Shown here: positions 12,941-25,088 of the stretch, piece after piece
Layout of the letters: the number at the start of each line of letters is the position of its first letter
Position numbering within the stretch: position 1 is the stretch's first letter
NCBI GenBank assembly: GCA_026075535.2
Contig: AP026540.1
Location: 9,920,001 to 9,984,000, forward strand
Length of the DNA stretch: 64,000 nucleotides
Direction of reading: 5' to 3'
Origin: Tricholoma matsutake
Lineage: Eukaryota; Basidiomycota; Agaricomycetes; Agaricales; Tricholomataceae
Program-made: the position numbers and the translations under genes
The notes under the pieces: model-generated
What the model was told of the DNA's origin: nothing
The model's input: the letters and a program-made list of their open reading frames with translations, nothing else
Databases searched by the model: none

Positions 12941-15900
12941 ATGAGCAACATCGATAACGAGCTTCATCTCTTTCATTTCGACGACTACGGAGGTAGCCCC
13001 TCCTTATACAGTGCGCTACACAGCGCAACTCCACTAGACCTCACTCCTGCGACTATGGCTTCTCATGATCATCCACTCACATCTGAGGAGTCAAGTGAGC
13101 AAGTAGAGGAAGTGGTTGGGAAGGGTAAAGGAATCACAAAACCAATGCCTATTCGCGCTTCCACGGCGGCCGTTCATGACCTCTTCGATGTAACCCATTC
13201 TGGAGCTGATCTTCCTTCCACCAGCCAGGATTCACATCAGTCTTTGTTTCTGTCCCAACTTCCCTCCTCATCTTTCAAGCCTTATTATTTGTTCTTCGAT
13301 GACAATCCACAGGACTTCTACCCTGACACAGAAAACATATCTAGCACATCCGAATCTCAGTGTGATCAATGGAAGGGGAAAGGGAAGGGGAAAGGGAAAG
13401 AGCTTCCTCCTATACTACCTCCCTTGGTACTTTCTCCGACAATGTTCGAATGTGGTCAAGTGTCCTCGCCATCGCTCGCCTTGATGTCATCAAGTCCAGG
13501 CCCTTCATCTTATGGCTCAAATTATGGTGTGTCCGCGACGCGTAGTATTACTGACAACGAGCCAGCTTTCCGCGACCCTAAAGTAGGTTCGCCAGAGCCT
13601 CAAACTATACTTTCTCGTCCACTAAGTCCCAGCGACATTGGTCGTCCCATCATCAAGCACATTCCGTCCAGAAGCCGGTCCCTCTCCAATCTGTCTATCT
13701 ACTCTACTCGATCACTTGCCGCACGATCGATGTCACGGATCAAGCTGAGATTTTCGCGGCCGAACACACCCAGTAATCTTACGCGCAAGCTCCTATTCAA
13801 GAAGAGAGTCGACACGAGGGATGACCCCTCTCCTTCGTTCACAACTGTCAATCACATGCTGACAGTTGATCAAGCTGATGCAGGGATGAATAGTTGCCCT
13901 TCCCAGTGGCGCGCCGACGTTAAAGTCGACGAGTTAGACTCTACGATTTCCCGACTCTCCTGTCTCCGCCTCCCAGATGCAGATCATGCATCATCGGACG
14001 CATTTTTCTGCCAACCTTCCCCTCTCAAGCACAAAGGGAGATCTAATTCGTCGCCTCTGCCATTATCTGCCCTGGATTATATCCCCGTAAACACTACAGA
14101 TGTCTTCGCACCGATCCACATTGCCATCAGAAATTATTTCGATGAATTTCTTCCTCAAGAACTTCGTATCCAAGTTCTTGCGTCTCTAGTTGCTCTACAC
14201 GAGGCCGATCATCTTCGAGCAATCAAGGAAGGTCGATGGACCGTAGCGAAAGCCTCATCCTCAAGAAATAAGTGGGTCGGAAAATTCAAGGGTATCCGGG
14301 AGCTAGTCAGTTTGAGCAGAGTAGGTTGTTCAAATAAAAGTCTCTTTTTCTCTCAGCTAATGCCGCATACGTTATAAGGTGTCCAAATCTTGGCAAATGC
14401 TTGCCTTTGATGGTCAATTATGGATTGACCTTAACCTTCGCTCCTTCCCAAGCATGCCCCAGTCGCTCCTTCTGCGTCTCACTGCTGCGAGCGGGCCCTT
14501 CACTACCATTCTGGATGTTGCTGGTCACGTCCACCTCACCGCTGCCACCCTGCTTCGCATGACAAACAATCTTTGTCTGACCTCCCTTCCTGAAAGTGCT
14601 TCCCTACCTTACACCCAACTTACAGCCGTAAACCTTCAAAGCTGTCCTTCTTTGACGACGCGCTCCTTGCATCATCTCCTAGTTCGTTCTCCGTCGCTTC
14701 AGAAATTATGTCTCAAGGGGCTTCGCGCTGTGACAAACACGACCTGCGATATATTGTCTGCTTATAATCCTCTGCTGATTTCCCTGGACGCGAGCAGGTG
14801 CTCAAATATAGATGCAGAAGGCATTCAAAGTCTAGCGGCGGCGGCTATAAGCCGGGGAGAACATCTTCAACTCAGAGAACTGCGACTGTGTGGCCTGAAG
14901 AAGATCGATGACCAAATGATGACCACCCTTGGCAAGGCTGCGCCTTACCTGGAGGTGCTGGATTTGAGCTATGCACGGCAGTTACATAATACGGCGTTGG
15001 ATGCATTCGTAGCATGTGAAGCTAGAGCAGAAGCACTGGGGGTAGAGACGATTTGGCTGTCGGCTCGAGACCTTGGGCGGTATTCTGGCGATGTGACCAA
15101 GTTGCGGAGACGGGTTACACGGCTCCGCCATCTGTCTGTTTCTTCCTGTATCTTGTTGACTGATGACGCCTGCTCCAATCTTGCGTATTCCGTACCTCAG
15201 CTCGAGTTCTTGGAGATGGCAGGTATCGGATCCGACCTCAAGGATGGCGGTTTGATTCGGCTTCTATCCACCACACCCTTCATCCGTCGCCTAGACCTCG
15301 AAGATGCTCCTGAGCTTAGCGATGCTCTTCTTGCCACAATTACGCCTGTCGCGGATAGGCCACTGCACCAGTGCGCAGAATCACAACCCGGACACGCATT
15401 GGAACAACTCAACATCTCGTACGCGGCTCAAGTAAGCGATGACGCGCTACTCGATCTCATACGCAGATGTCCACGCCTGGTTTGTCTCGAGGTAGACAAC
15501 ACTCGTGTAGGGGGTGCAGTTCTGGCTGAGTTTGTACGCCTCAAAAGGAAACGAAAGACCGTCGATGCCAAGATCGTTGTGGTGGATTGTAGAAATATAT
15601 CGGCTGGACTTGTACAGGACCTTTCGGGGTCAACTCGACCTAGAAAGGGATGGCGGGCACATGCAGCAAGGAAGCTCCTGTTCCTTGATGCGAAGGATGG
15701 GAACATGGATGAACTGAAGATTGGGCAAGACGAGTGCGATGAGAAGCGAGTGGTGCTCAAATCTTTCTATTCGTGGCAAACCGTGGATGCAGTGAAGGCT
15801 GTGAGGGAAAGGAAGCGCAAGTCCATGAGGCGGGGAGCGAATGAGTCGATGTCAGACATAGAAGAAGGTGGGGGTGTCTCTGGGAAATCGATGAGGTGGT

Positions 15901-15992
15901 GGTCACCTGGCGGTCGTAGAGCCCCTCGCTCTGGGAGCAACTCGCCGCCGAATATGATGGACATCAGCAACGATGGGTGTACGGTGATGTAA
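12941..15992 (+). CDS. F-box protein with leucine-rich repeats
   Basis: Probable substrate receptor of an SCF ubiquitin ligase. Two exons, 12941-14320 and 14379-15992. The join gives RELVSLSRVSKSWQMLAFD, which reads as the middle of an F-box, starting near FDEFLPQELRIQVLASLVAL. Before it lie about 380 residues of Ser/Pro-rich, probably disordered sequence with a KGKGKGKGK tract. After it come RNI-type repeats, for example LTAVNLQSCPSLTTRSLHHLL, LISLDASRCSNIDAEGIQSLA, LEVLDLSYARQL, LRHLSVSSCILLTDDACSNLA and LEQLNISYAAQVSDDALLDLI. The C-terminus (from about 15600) is basic and disordered. The repeat type resembles Grr1/FBXL-class proteins, but I cannot assign an orthologue or a substrate. Intact. 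Confidence 0.87.
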
Positions 15993-16284
15993 ACTCTGGG
16001 AACCTTTTTGTTTTGTCTTTTTTTGGGCACATCTGTGCTTGTTGTAACTTGTCGTACGATCTCCTCGCAATTTTTTAGTTGTATTTTTTTTTCCAGGTTC
16101 TTCCTCATCTACTTACAACTACCAATCACCTAACTGATATCCGGACTATCACTCACTTCAATAATTCTCTGCTGAATGTTTGTACAATCCAACTCATCTG
16201 TAACTCCCATGATTGTACATATATTGAATGTCGATGTACAATAAATCTAGAATACTAAAAGTGTGAGCACAGATTAAGGAGATC

Positions 16285-17489
16285 TCAAGTCGAAGTCGTC
16301 AATGATTTTTTGGCCTTCTTCTTTGCCTTCTTTGCCTTCTTAATCCCTGGTGCTGGAGAGCTTTGATTGGAAATGCCTTCGTTGGAAGCAGGAAGGTCTG
16401 TGAGCCTGCCAAGTTTCGGAGTACCCGAGGAGTCCACAGAGTCATGAGCTGGTATCTTGCTACGTTTTGTTTTTGTTTCTTCTGCGGAAACAGGAGTGCT
16501 AGAGTGCGGTGAGAGAGTTTCGTTAGCATTTGACTGCTTGAGTCCTTCAGCTGCTGAGGATATAATGTCGTCTCCATATCCTGATGATTGTCAGTGACAG
16601 ACTAGAGTGATGTCAACATAGGTAATATCTTTACCTGCGAATGGATCAACGGGAGGCCTTTTTCGTTTACCGCTCGGTTGAGGAATGGGCTCTTGGATAG
16701 CTGATGGCACCTCTCTTCCTTTTCCCTTGGTTGGGCCGGTGATTACGCTAGAGTCCACAGCCATACCCGTGACGTTATCTTCAAACACCGTTAGCTCTTC
16801 TTCCTCACTCCCTTCCTCGTCTTGTTGTGTCAACTCCTTCTCGTATTGCTGTCGCTCCAGCATTTTGCTCGTGACTTTCACAGGCACTCGGAGAGAAGAA
16901 GAGGTGGAAGGTTCGGGGGTTGTAGACGCAGAATCCTTCGCTTGAGGTTTGGAAGATGCAGCTTGCGTGATAGCATTTTTTATGAAGCGCCCAGCAGCGG
17001 CTTTGTCGATTTCTGCTCGTTCTGATGGTCACATCGTAAGATCTAATTTACAAGATAAGGAAGATAGGGTGACGGACTTGTGGGTGGGTTCTCAGCGGCA
17101 GTAATTTTGTCGAAATATTGCTTAACGCGATCCTGATATATTTTAAGATGGAAACAGGGTAACTGAGCGTTGGCGACAAGTATCCTCACCAATTCTGAAA
17201 CGACAGAATGTGTCTTTGGATCTATACCCCTCGATTTAAGGTAGACTACGTGTCACAGAGTCAGGACAAGCAGGAAGCGAAAAGTCAGAATAAGATACGC
17301 GCTGAAAATCAGATCATAGACGAGATAAGGCAAGACCGTCTGTAGTTTGGCTTGTTGAATCGGTTCCAGGCCAAGGACTGTTTCGGGGAGAGTTTGAGCG
17401 AAAAGGGGTTCAAGATGTGCTTCGAGATCATCCAAGGAGGATGATAGGATAGCGAGCTTTGCCTTGGCTTTTTCTGTCTGGCTGGTCAT
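16285..17489 (-). CDS. LRP1: Exosome cofactor, Sas10/C1D family (Rrp47/Lrp1-like)
   Basis: Nuclear partner of the exosome exonuclease Rrp6 in rRNA, snoRNA and snRNA 3' processing. The start was set at the ATG at 17489, giving a protein that begins MTSQTEKAKAKLAILSSSLDDL. The C1D/Sas10 core continues with HLEPLFAQTLPETVLGLEPI, LQTVLPYLVYDLIF and, in the next exon, IYLKSRGIDPKTHSVVSELDRVKQYFDKI, then AAAGRFIKNAI. The C-terminal half is acidic (EEGSEEEEL), then basic, ending in KKAKKAKKKAKKSLTTST, a likely nucleic-acid-binding tail. The first intron must start with GC (donor at 17302) to keep IFIYLKSRG in frame. The gene is divergent to SF3b5, with 69 bp between start codons. Mid-protein splice choices are less certain than the two ends. 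Confidence 0.85.
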
Positions 17490-17558
17490 GGATTCCGGCG
17501 TTGAGTCGAGTTGAAAGTCCCTACTTACAGTAAACAACAATCAACACACAACTTGATC
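17490..17558. promoter_or_regulatory. Very short divergent promoter between C1D and SF3b5
   Basis: Only 69 bp lie between the start codons of the exosome cofactor (-) and SF3b5 (+), so both 5' leaders and core promoters must overlap here or reach into the neighbouring genes. An ACA/AAC-rich stretch lies just before the SF3b5 ATG. No TATA box is visible. Confidence 0.6.
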
Positions 17559-18092
17559 ATGGTAAGTCATTTACTTTGGAATGCCTGCAGTCGATATGTG
17601 ATTCTTTTGATAGGCGTCAGAGCTCAGATACACGGCAAATACTCAGTTGGAGCACCGTAAGCTGGATGTCCACTCATTTTCCGAGATGAAAGGGTTCTAA
17701 GTATAGTATTATTCTCACAGTTCATGCTCGCTATACGGGCACAGGTGTGTTGACTTTATCCCTTGCAATCACTTTCCTCATATTGGCGTCACAGGCCATG
17801 CGGACCTGTCTAAATAGTACGCGAGATGTCTTTGGACCATGTACTGCGGCCTCTTACGCCCAGCAGTGATTGGCTTACCCATCAACATCGGGATACGTTG
17901 GCATCTATAGTAGGTCACCCGACCCTTACGTCGTACCTAGCGATTGCAGACGGCGAGGCGATAGGGAGGGTCAAGTTCGAAATGACTGAGGTTTGTCTAC
18001 GTCCATTACATCGCATCTCGTTCCAAATTTATTGCTTGATTCAGCGTATGTTGCAACCTTGCGGCCCTCCGCCTCGAAAAGATGATGATTGA
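17559..18092 (+). CDS. Splicing factor 3B subunit 5 (SF3b10)
   Basis: Small subunit of the U2 snRNP SF3b complex, which binds the branch-point region. Six exons join: 17559-17561 (only the ATG), 17614-17656, 17721-17744, 17795-17816, 17864-17990 and 18045-18092. They give 88 residues, close to the 86 of the human protein. The sequence starts MASELRYTANTQLEH and continues ARYTGTGHADLSKY, DWLTHQHRDTLASIVGHP, YLAIADGEAIGRVKF and RMLQPCGPPPRKDDD. The LRYT, TGTGHAD, QHRD and MLQPCGPP blocks are diagnostic for the family. Because of its tiny exons no single open frame shows it. It is divergent from the exosome cofactor. Confidence 0.93.
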
Positions 18093-18582
18093 GGAGAAGG
18101 ATACTTGATTGCGCAGCATTGGAGCTGGACATATAGTAAGTATAAGTCGAAAACATGTGATGTATGTATGTCCATCAAACACAGGATTTACCGCATCTGA
18201 AGAGAGATCTAACAACTACTTCCGACATCTGCCGTTCCGCTAAGGGGTGATGTGTAGTGATGGCATTAGCTTGAATTGGAAAGATTGCATGTCGGTAAAA
18301 GCGCCCGCCTAGATGGCATTGAGTTGTCGTTATCCACACTCGGAGCCCTCACTTCAGACAGCTCCAATTACTCCTGGAATGCACATGTTCTCTAGCCCTT
18401 TCACTCCTCACTGTGGTTTCTTGTTCAGCAGTCAATTCTGAAACGGCCCATTGTGCAAGGCCACCAACCAAAATTGTGAACGTGGTGGCCAATACAAAGA
18501 GATTTTTGTAATTACCCACCTCGAGCTCTTTGATCCCTTTGATCCTCTGTATCTTTTATAATTGCACTGGCTCTCCATCGCA
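18093..18582 (+). other. Intergenic and promoter of the methyltransferase gene
   Basis: About 490 bp with no gene. CT-rich and ATAA-type sequence at about 18525-18560, including CTTTTATAAT, lies 20-30 bp before the downstream start codon and could act as a TATA-like element. Confidence 0.45.
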
Positions 18583-21568
18583 ATGGCCATAACTTCATCT
18601 TCTCGCCGTCTTTCATTTTCTCAGCCATCGACTTCTCCTGTCAGTGAATTGACACCGCTTCGCTCTCCTGCAACCTCACACTACCGACCATATTCCACGA
18701 TCCATATTTCGGAAGCTGAGTCCGAGCCCCGACGCCGTTCAATAATTCGATCACCCTCCTTTGCAGGCATGGGTTTTAGTTTTATGGACAAGTCAAGAGA
18801 GAGGGAGAAGGGGAAAGGGAAAGGAAAGGGGAAAGGGAAGGACCAAGGTTCCCCTGGCAAGATTTCTCTTTCTCCTAAACCCTTTGACACTTGCCCAAAT
18901 CGCTCAGAGCCGCCATTGATTGCCGTAGCATCTCCACCCCCAGACAGGCCCTCTACATCTAATGGACTATATACACCTTCAAAGGAGAAGGGACTCAAGA
19001 AAAAGAGATCTCTTTCTTCTCTTCTCTCCGCCGCTTCTGAATCAAGTCCCATCACGAATATTTTTCCATCTAGGTCTGGATCGCATTCCCCAGTATATAT
19101 CCCACATACACTCTTTCCCTTGGGTACATCAGATTCCTTGCAATCGTCTTCCGCGCACGAACCTAATTCTAAAGGCAATCCCACCATCAAAGTTCCTGAA
19201 GTAGAGAAAAACAAGCCCCGACGAAGGCCGACCAACAATTTCGTACGCAAGAATACATGGTTGAAGCGCCAGAATATGAAGGTTCATCCTTACCTTCTTG
19301 AAGCAACCTACATGCAAGCCTACGAGCCCCTCCAATTAGAGAAGTGTGTTTCATGTTCGAATCTGCTACTCGAATACTTATGTTGTCTATGATAGTGATC
19401 GTTATACAGATATCTTACTACGTCGATTAAATCCTTTGGTCTCTCCATCTTTCCATGATTATGGCAGGAAAATACCGTTGTATGCCCTAGACTTGGGTTG
19501 TGGATCAGGCCATTGGTTGCTAGAAGCTTCTAACGCATGGAAGACTTCTCAGATTACCGGGTTTGATTTAGTAGACATCCTGGTACCTGAAGTTCTTAGC
19601 CAGGATAACATTCAGTTCATTAGAGGAAACTTGTGCGTTTCGCCTTCTTCGACTTTCCCATTGACTTATTCTGTATTCCTATAGCCTGATATATCCGTTG
19701 CCATTTGCCGACAAATCTTTTGATCTCGTCAGGATAGCTAACCTGTCACTCTGTATTCCGTACGACAAGTGGGAATTTGTATTCTCCGAAGTCCAACGCG
19801 TCCTCACCATCGACGGGCGCCTTGAATTGATCGACGATCAAATCTTCTTTCCTTATGGGCAACCTCCAGCGACTCCGCCGGCGTCCAGTTCTGCTTCTGC
19901 CTCTTTTATGCCGACGGAAACTCACAGAGAGTCTTCTTGGTTCGATGACGATGAACACACGCTTGCAGATGATAGCACGGGAGATGGCCACTCGATGGAA
20001 ACCGACTACACCTTCATCAGCGATCCAGACTTGTCATCGTCATCTCACGACAAACAGAAACTCAATTTCGTCTCCTTGCACGGCGACACTGCACTCCCGC
20101 ATCCGTCTTCACCTGACCTGCCAATGCCGCAATCTCCCGATGACCCTGATACTCCTCGAGACATGACCTCAGCAACCGATGTATCCACGACCACCCGTTC
20201 TTCCCCTTGGAGTGCAGAGGCGGAAGCTTGTAAAGACATGGAAACGGTTTTTCAAAATATGCTAAATCACAAGTTCGGCATCCACACACGTCCGTCCGAC
20301 TTTATCCTCGATATGATGCGGCATGTGTTTGGGAACGGACGGAAGTTGAAGAGCTTCCATCTCAAATTGGCTCCCAGGGACCAATACACCAATTTTGGAA
20401 ACATCAGCACCATCTCCACTGGAGGAAGTGTGGAAGGCGGAAGCGACAGGGATGAAAAGTCGACCCGTATCAATGCAAATGTTCCTACGCAGAAGGTCAA
20501 CGAGACGCCAAAGCCCTGGTTTACGGTGGAGTGGGACAACGACGACAAGAAGAGACTGAAGCGTGAGAGGAAGTTGGGCAAACTAGATGCATCTCGTCGC
20601 GACGAGGACTTCAGACCCCACACTCCAGATGTCTCCATCCCCGAAGGTATTAGTGCCAAAGCTGCAGGTCGTCTTGGGATCAGCGAGAACACTCTCAAGC
20701 TTCCTTCTATTCCTGAGAAGGTCTACGGGGGACTCCCCGAACGCCTTGGGATACCAGGAACCAGGGAACGGAAGGCTAGTCACGGTTGTAGTGTACAACC
20801 GCCCATTCTTGAAGAGGTCGACGAAACCAGTACGGACGGCGAGTCAGTGGACCCAATTCCATCTGCCAATAGTACGCTCACGGCCAAAGCTGGCAGTCAT
20901 CTCCTTACTCTGAATACAGTCGCCATAACTTCCGCACGCGATCCGCGACCTCGGTCTTTCTCTTCTTCGTCATCTACTTCCTCGGTGACTTCTCAGTCAC
21001 CTGGTTTACTCCTCTGGCCTACGACGTTCCTGCCACTTTCGCCCTCCGAACTCGAAATGCATGCGTGTAAGCATGTGCATACCCTTCTTGGGTGCAAACC
21101 CGCACTTGTGGAGTTCATTGAGGCGCAAGTCGACGAACACGGAGCACGGCTGGTCACTGATGAAGGGTTTCGTCAGGCGATCTGGGATTATGAGTGGTAC
21201 GTATCCATATCTTGTTCGTCGTAGTGTCTAACATTGAGTTTGTTAGTTTCCGTCGACGTCGCTTCCATTGGCCTTCTGAGATTCCTGAATGGGATCAGGA
21301 TATTACAGATGAGTCGTCGGATATTGCCTTCCCCAAACCAGGTTTTGTATCCCCCCCGATATCTCGGACAACGTCAGGTCCCAGCACTGAGGTTTTCTCG
21401 ACATCGCCTCTCGACATCTCTGCCTCTTCAACACGCCCTTATATTGTGGACGAGCTCACTCACGTGCGGACGCTCCGCATTTTCGAGGCCGTCAAGACCA
21501 ACGAATATTCGTCAGCGTCTTTACAGTTCCCCCGACCCCCTCCACCGATTCCGTCACCCAAAGCATAA
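18583..21568 (+). CDS. Large disordered protein with SAM-dependent methyltransferase domain
   Basis: The first in-frame ATG is at 18583. The first exon encodes about 255 Ser/Pro-rich residues with a KGKGKGKGKGK tract. It ends in a conserved-looking KNTWLKRQNMKVHPYLLEA segment that reads into the catalytic domain after an intron. The class I methyltransferase motif I is LDLGCGSGHWLLEAS (near 19490), followed by TGFDLVDILVP (motif II acidic residue) and, after another intron, YPLPFADKSFDLVR (motif IV/V region). About 450 mainly disordered residues follow, with a structured-looking stretch near 21040-21190 (LSPSELEMHACKHVHTLLGC) and a proline-rich tail. Four exons; the last intron ends just before 21247. 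Fungal proteins of this layout exist, but the substrate is unknown. No lesions. Confidence 0.8.
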
Positions 21569-22280
21569 TTTCTAATATTGCATACAACATCAAAAGGATT
21601 CTCGCACTCTCTTTTTCATCTCTCTTTCATCTCATTGTTTCCAGGTTCTACGCTCCTTTCTTCCTGCTGATTGTAACTGCGCCCATCGCTTGTATAATTT
21701 CAGATCCATCCTAGGATATCGGATTATTGCAAAGAACTATCACCTGGAAACTTGTAATACCATCCATTGCAATAAGAATTAAGTAGTTGCCAAGGGTCGA
21801 ATTTTTTCAAGCCTGGGCGAACTAACCGCACCGTGTGAACTACATAATTACTAAGTGGGCAATGTCACTAAAAGGTGGCGCGTGACATAATGCACTGTGA
21901 CTGGGTTTGTCACAAATACCTGATCCATAGACTGTTTTTTGATCCAATGTATGGATTATGCCTAACAGAATATGTTGTGTTATGTAATAGTTTGAACACA
22001 AAGTTTATTGAGTTTAAAGCCCATTTACTCAAGTCCAATGGCGAGTGGTCTGAATGTGTTGTGGCTATGACTCCCTGCCTGCATGCACACTCTTCCTATC
22101 CTCTACCTGCATGTAGAGTAATGTTCACCCTGAATCGCTGCACCGCATGCATTTTTTCAAGTCCCTCCTGGGTTTTACTTGCACATGTCATGTGCTGAGA
22201 CATCAGCAAATTCACAAAAATATTTTGGAGCTTTATAAAGACACTGGGTGACTTTCCGTAAGCTTTGAGAATAAAATATA
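21569..22280 (+). other. Intergenic, no gene seen
   Basis: About 700 bp between the methyltransferase gene and the inverted-repeat element starting at 22281. The first 200 bp are T/C-rich, as expected for a 3' flank. ORFs here lack conserved motifs. Base composition becomes more AT-rich toward the element, the border between the gene block and the repeat-rich part of the window. Confidence 0.45.
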
Positions 22281-24342
22281 CTGTGCATGACTGGGTAACG
22301 GGTCAGACATAGTAACGGGTCACTGATTTTTCTGTCCACTACCATTACATTTTGGGGAAATCTGAAACATACATTTTTGTTGTATATATCTCACCCTATT
22401 CTGTGCAAATTTTGAGGGAGATCCTGCCAGATCTAAGATAAGGAAGGCTGAAAGTATCAGCGTGTGTCGATCAAAATCAAGTTTTATTTCCTATTTCGGA
22501 CACCATTCACCTCCTCTATATTGACAGTAGCAGTTCTGACCATCGGGGACACATTGCAGTATATCTAAGGATATATTTACATGATAAATAAGCTTTATAA
22601 CTAACTTTTGTGGGGGTCTGAATTTTTACTGGAGTGAAATTTATTTTGGTTGATTCTCCTCCTCACCCCTGTCGGGGCTTTGGTACTGCATGCGCAACAT
22701 GTAGCGCATGCTGCTGACTATTTGCGCTCATGTACAGAAGACCATTACCAATGATTTGCACATTTTTTTCTATTTTTTTCTGATGCAATTTTATGAGTTG
22801 TTGTGGTGCATAAATTGGAGTGAACTTGCTTCCTTTCCACATCTTTTGCACTCGCTATCACATACCAATGGCTCAGGACAGTGAGTAATATATTTTCCTA
22901 TACTCTTTGTGGTCTGAGAAGCTCAGAAAAATGCGCAACAGAAGAGAGTAGTAACACAGAGCACATCCGAGTCAAAGGTTCTCACAACACATCAATGCAT
23001 CCAGCCACACCTGAGCAGAGTTAGTACTAACTCATCCCTTATCTCATGTAACATGTGTTGACTATGACTGCTTAGTTCCAGACCTTGAAGCAACTGGTTC
23101 ATCAGACTCACCATCTATTCCTTCCTACAAACTAGTTGCCTTCCCAGGCCCACTTCCACCAAGAGCCTCGCGTAAGGCCGTTGCAGAACGTGCTGATGCC
23201 CTGGAAAAGTTTGCACTATCTGTGAAGAAGCAGATGGAAGCTGACTATGCTGTGAAGAAGCTGATGGACGACGAGAATGAGCGGTTGCGACAACAGCTGT
23301 TCGCAAAGAAAAACAAACCAGCCAAGAAGCGAGTCGGGGGATCTGGGGCTCGCCACATGACAGACGAGCAAATGTTGATGGCATTAGCAAAGGCAGACTG
23401 GGAAGAAAGAGTCGAAGCGGTTCATAAGGAGGCGGCCAAGGTATTTGCAGACATTAAGGCTCACCTGAAAGCTGTAGAAGATGCTGCGAAAAAGGCAGAG
23501 ATTGAGGCAGAGCATGAACAGCGGAAGGCAGAGGCAGAGATTGAGAGAGAACGGAAGCGGGCTGCAGCAGAGGAGGAGAAAGCTCGGAAGAAGGCAGAGG
23601 CTGATGTGGAGAAGGCGAGGAAAGCAGTAGCAGCCGAAGTGGAGAAGGCTCGAAAGAAGGCAGAGGTAGAGGAGGGGAAAGCTCGAAAGAGGGCTGAAGC
23701 TGCAGCTGAGAAGGCTCAAAGGAAAATGGCAGCTGATGAAGAGAAGCGGCGGGTACGAGAGCAGGCAGCAGCTGAGAAGGCAGCGAAAAAGGTGGAAGCT
23801 GAGCTTCAAAAGGCGAATAAGTCAAATAGCAAGAAGCGTAAACATGCAAACGACGAGAACACTCACGAAGATATGGTCATCGATCCTCCTGACATCCCTA
23901 AGCGTCCACAACCTCAGCCCCGTCCCATATTGCGTCCTGTTCTTGGTCCACTTGAAGATCCAATGGGAAGAAGTGCCTTGTGGTCCCAAAATGGGGACTA
24001 CTGCAAAGCAACACGAGCACCGCTTGTCGAACTTGTGACAGGCAGTATGAATAGGTGAAAGGGAATGAAGAGGGAGTAAGTATCGATGATCACGATCAGC
24101 GTTGTCGCGCTGTTGGAAGTTGCCGAAACCTGACCCGTTACATCGAAACACTTGATTTCGAGTCATTCTCGAAAAATATTCTATACCACTGGCAACATGC
24201 TTTAGAAAAATAGTAATACTTTACAGAACACTTAAATACATGCTGGAGCAGATATCTTCCTACTCAGAATCAATAATAAGTGACTAAATCGGGAGTTGCA
24301 GATTGAACAGTGGTTTGTGACCCGTTACCCGGTCATGCACAG
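22281..24342. mobile_element. TIR element with TA target duplication, carrying a coiled-coil gene
   Basis: The left end reads CTGTGCATGACTGGGTAACG (22281-22300). The right end, read on the minus strand from 24342, gives CTGTGCATGACCGGGTAACG, one transition in the first 20 bases. The match runs on through GGTCA. TA flanks both ends (22279-22280 and 24343-24344), as expected for a Tc1/mariner/pogo-type insertion. The 2062 bp inside contain one spliced gene and no recognisable DDE transposase core, so the copy is probably non-autonomous. A second copy of the GTAACGGGTCA motif lies at 22311-22321, possibly a transposase-binding repeat. Confidence 0.75.
22868..24058 (+). CDS. Coiled-coil protein inside the TIR element
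   Basis: Three exons (22868-22880, 22927-23019, 23076-24058) give 362 codons in one frame. The N-terminal part contains PGPLPPRASRKAVAERADAL and a heptad-like VKKQMEADYAVKKLMDDENE, followed by RHMTDEQMLMALAKADWEE. From about residue 130 comes a long Ala/Lys/Glu-rich helix of repeating AEKARKKAE units, then a basic KKRKHAND patch and a proline-rich tail. From memory, the PPRASRKA...RHMT...DWE arrangement resembles the C-terminal region of CENP-B-like (pogo) DDE transposases in basidiomycetes; that is recollection, not a search. It has no lesions despite sitting in a mobile element. The function is unknown; a DNA-binding or dimerising partner of a pogo transposase is one possibility. Confidence 0.65.
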
Positions 24343-24344
24343 TA

Positions 24345-25088
24345 CAGCTAATCTCGATTCTAAATCCGACCATCACCCCTTTAATCAGATATTCTATTCC
24401 GTTAAGTAAACCATAAGACGTTCAGATAAAAAAAATAACTTGCACCAAATGTCCTCTTCTCATTGCCTTTGGAGACTAAAAAAGGATCTGATCATGTCAG
24501 ATAGTGGTAGTTAGACACAGAATGGTTGGTAAGGCAAATTTTGTCTTCAAATTGCCTGAAGACCCAAAAATGGAATGGAGTTCAGGCAAAAGAGGCACAT
24601 TTGGAATCTTCGGGGTGAAAGAAAAATTGTCGGGTGAGCGCTATGCAACATATTCAATATATTACTCACCCCAATGGAATTCAAACACTGTGCGAGCGGT
24701 GGACGTCGATTGGGAGCAGGATTACAGATGGGAGTAGATTATGTGATGTTGATTGAATACCGGATTTGGACGAAATGTGTCAAAAATAATCTATTCAGGG
24801 GGGGTCTACCCTATCAACAGATTAAAGTTTATTCAAGGGTCTAAGCGACGTCGATGGCATGATGGCTGCCCGGCACCTCGGCAATTTCAGCTTTGATTGT
24901 CCGATTTATTCTATTCACCTCAATAAACGCTTATGGAAAGTCAACCACTATACAGTCAAAAAAGCCGAAAAGTGTGAAGATGTTTGGCTAGGCCCCCTTC
25001 CAAAAAGTTGGGTGTGGGGACATGCTATAAAGACAAAAAAGTTATATGGTCACACAGAGTTCATAAAGTACAACTAATGTCACTATGC
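24345..25088 (+). other. AT-rich spacer, no gene seen
   Basis: This stretch lies between the TIR element and the foldback element. Short ORFs exist (for example 24504-24737 and 24859-25077) but have no motifs or splice logic I can support. Confidence 0.4.

Noticed and set aside
22663..24166. Minus-strand ORFs of 90-140 aa in the TIR element
   Set aside because: They mirror the Ala/Lys/Glu-rich coiled-coil gene on the plus strand and are Ser/Leu/Cys-rich shadows.
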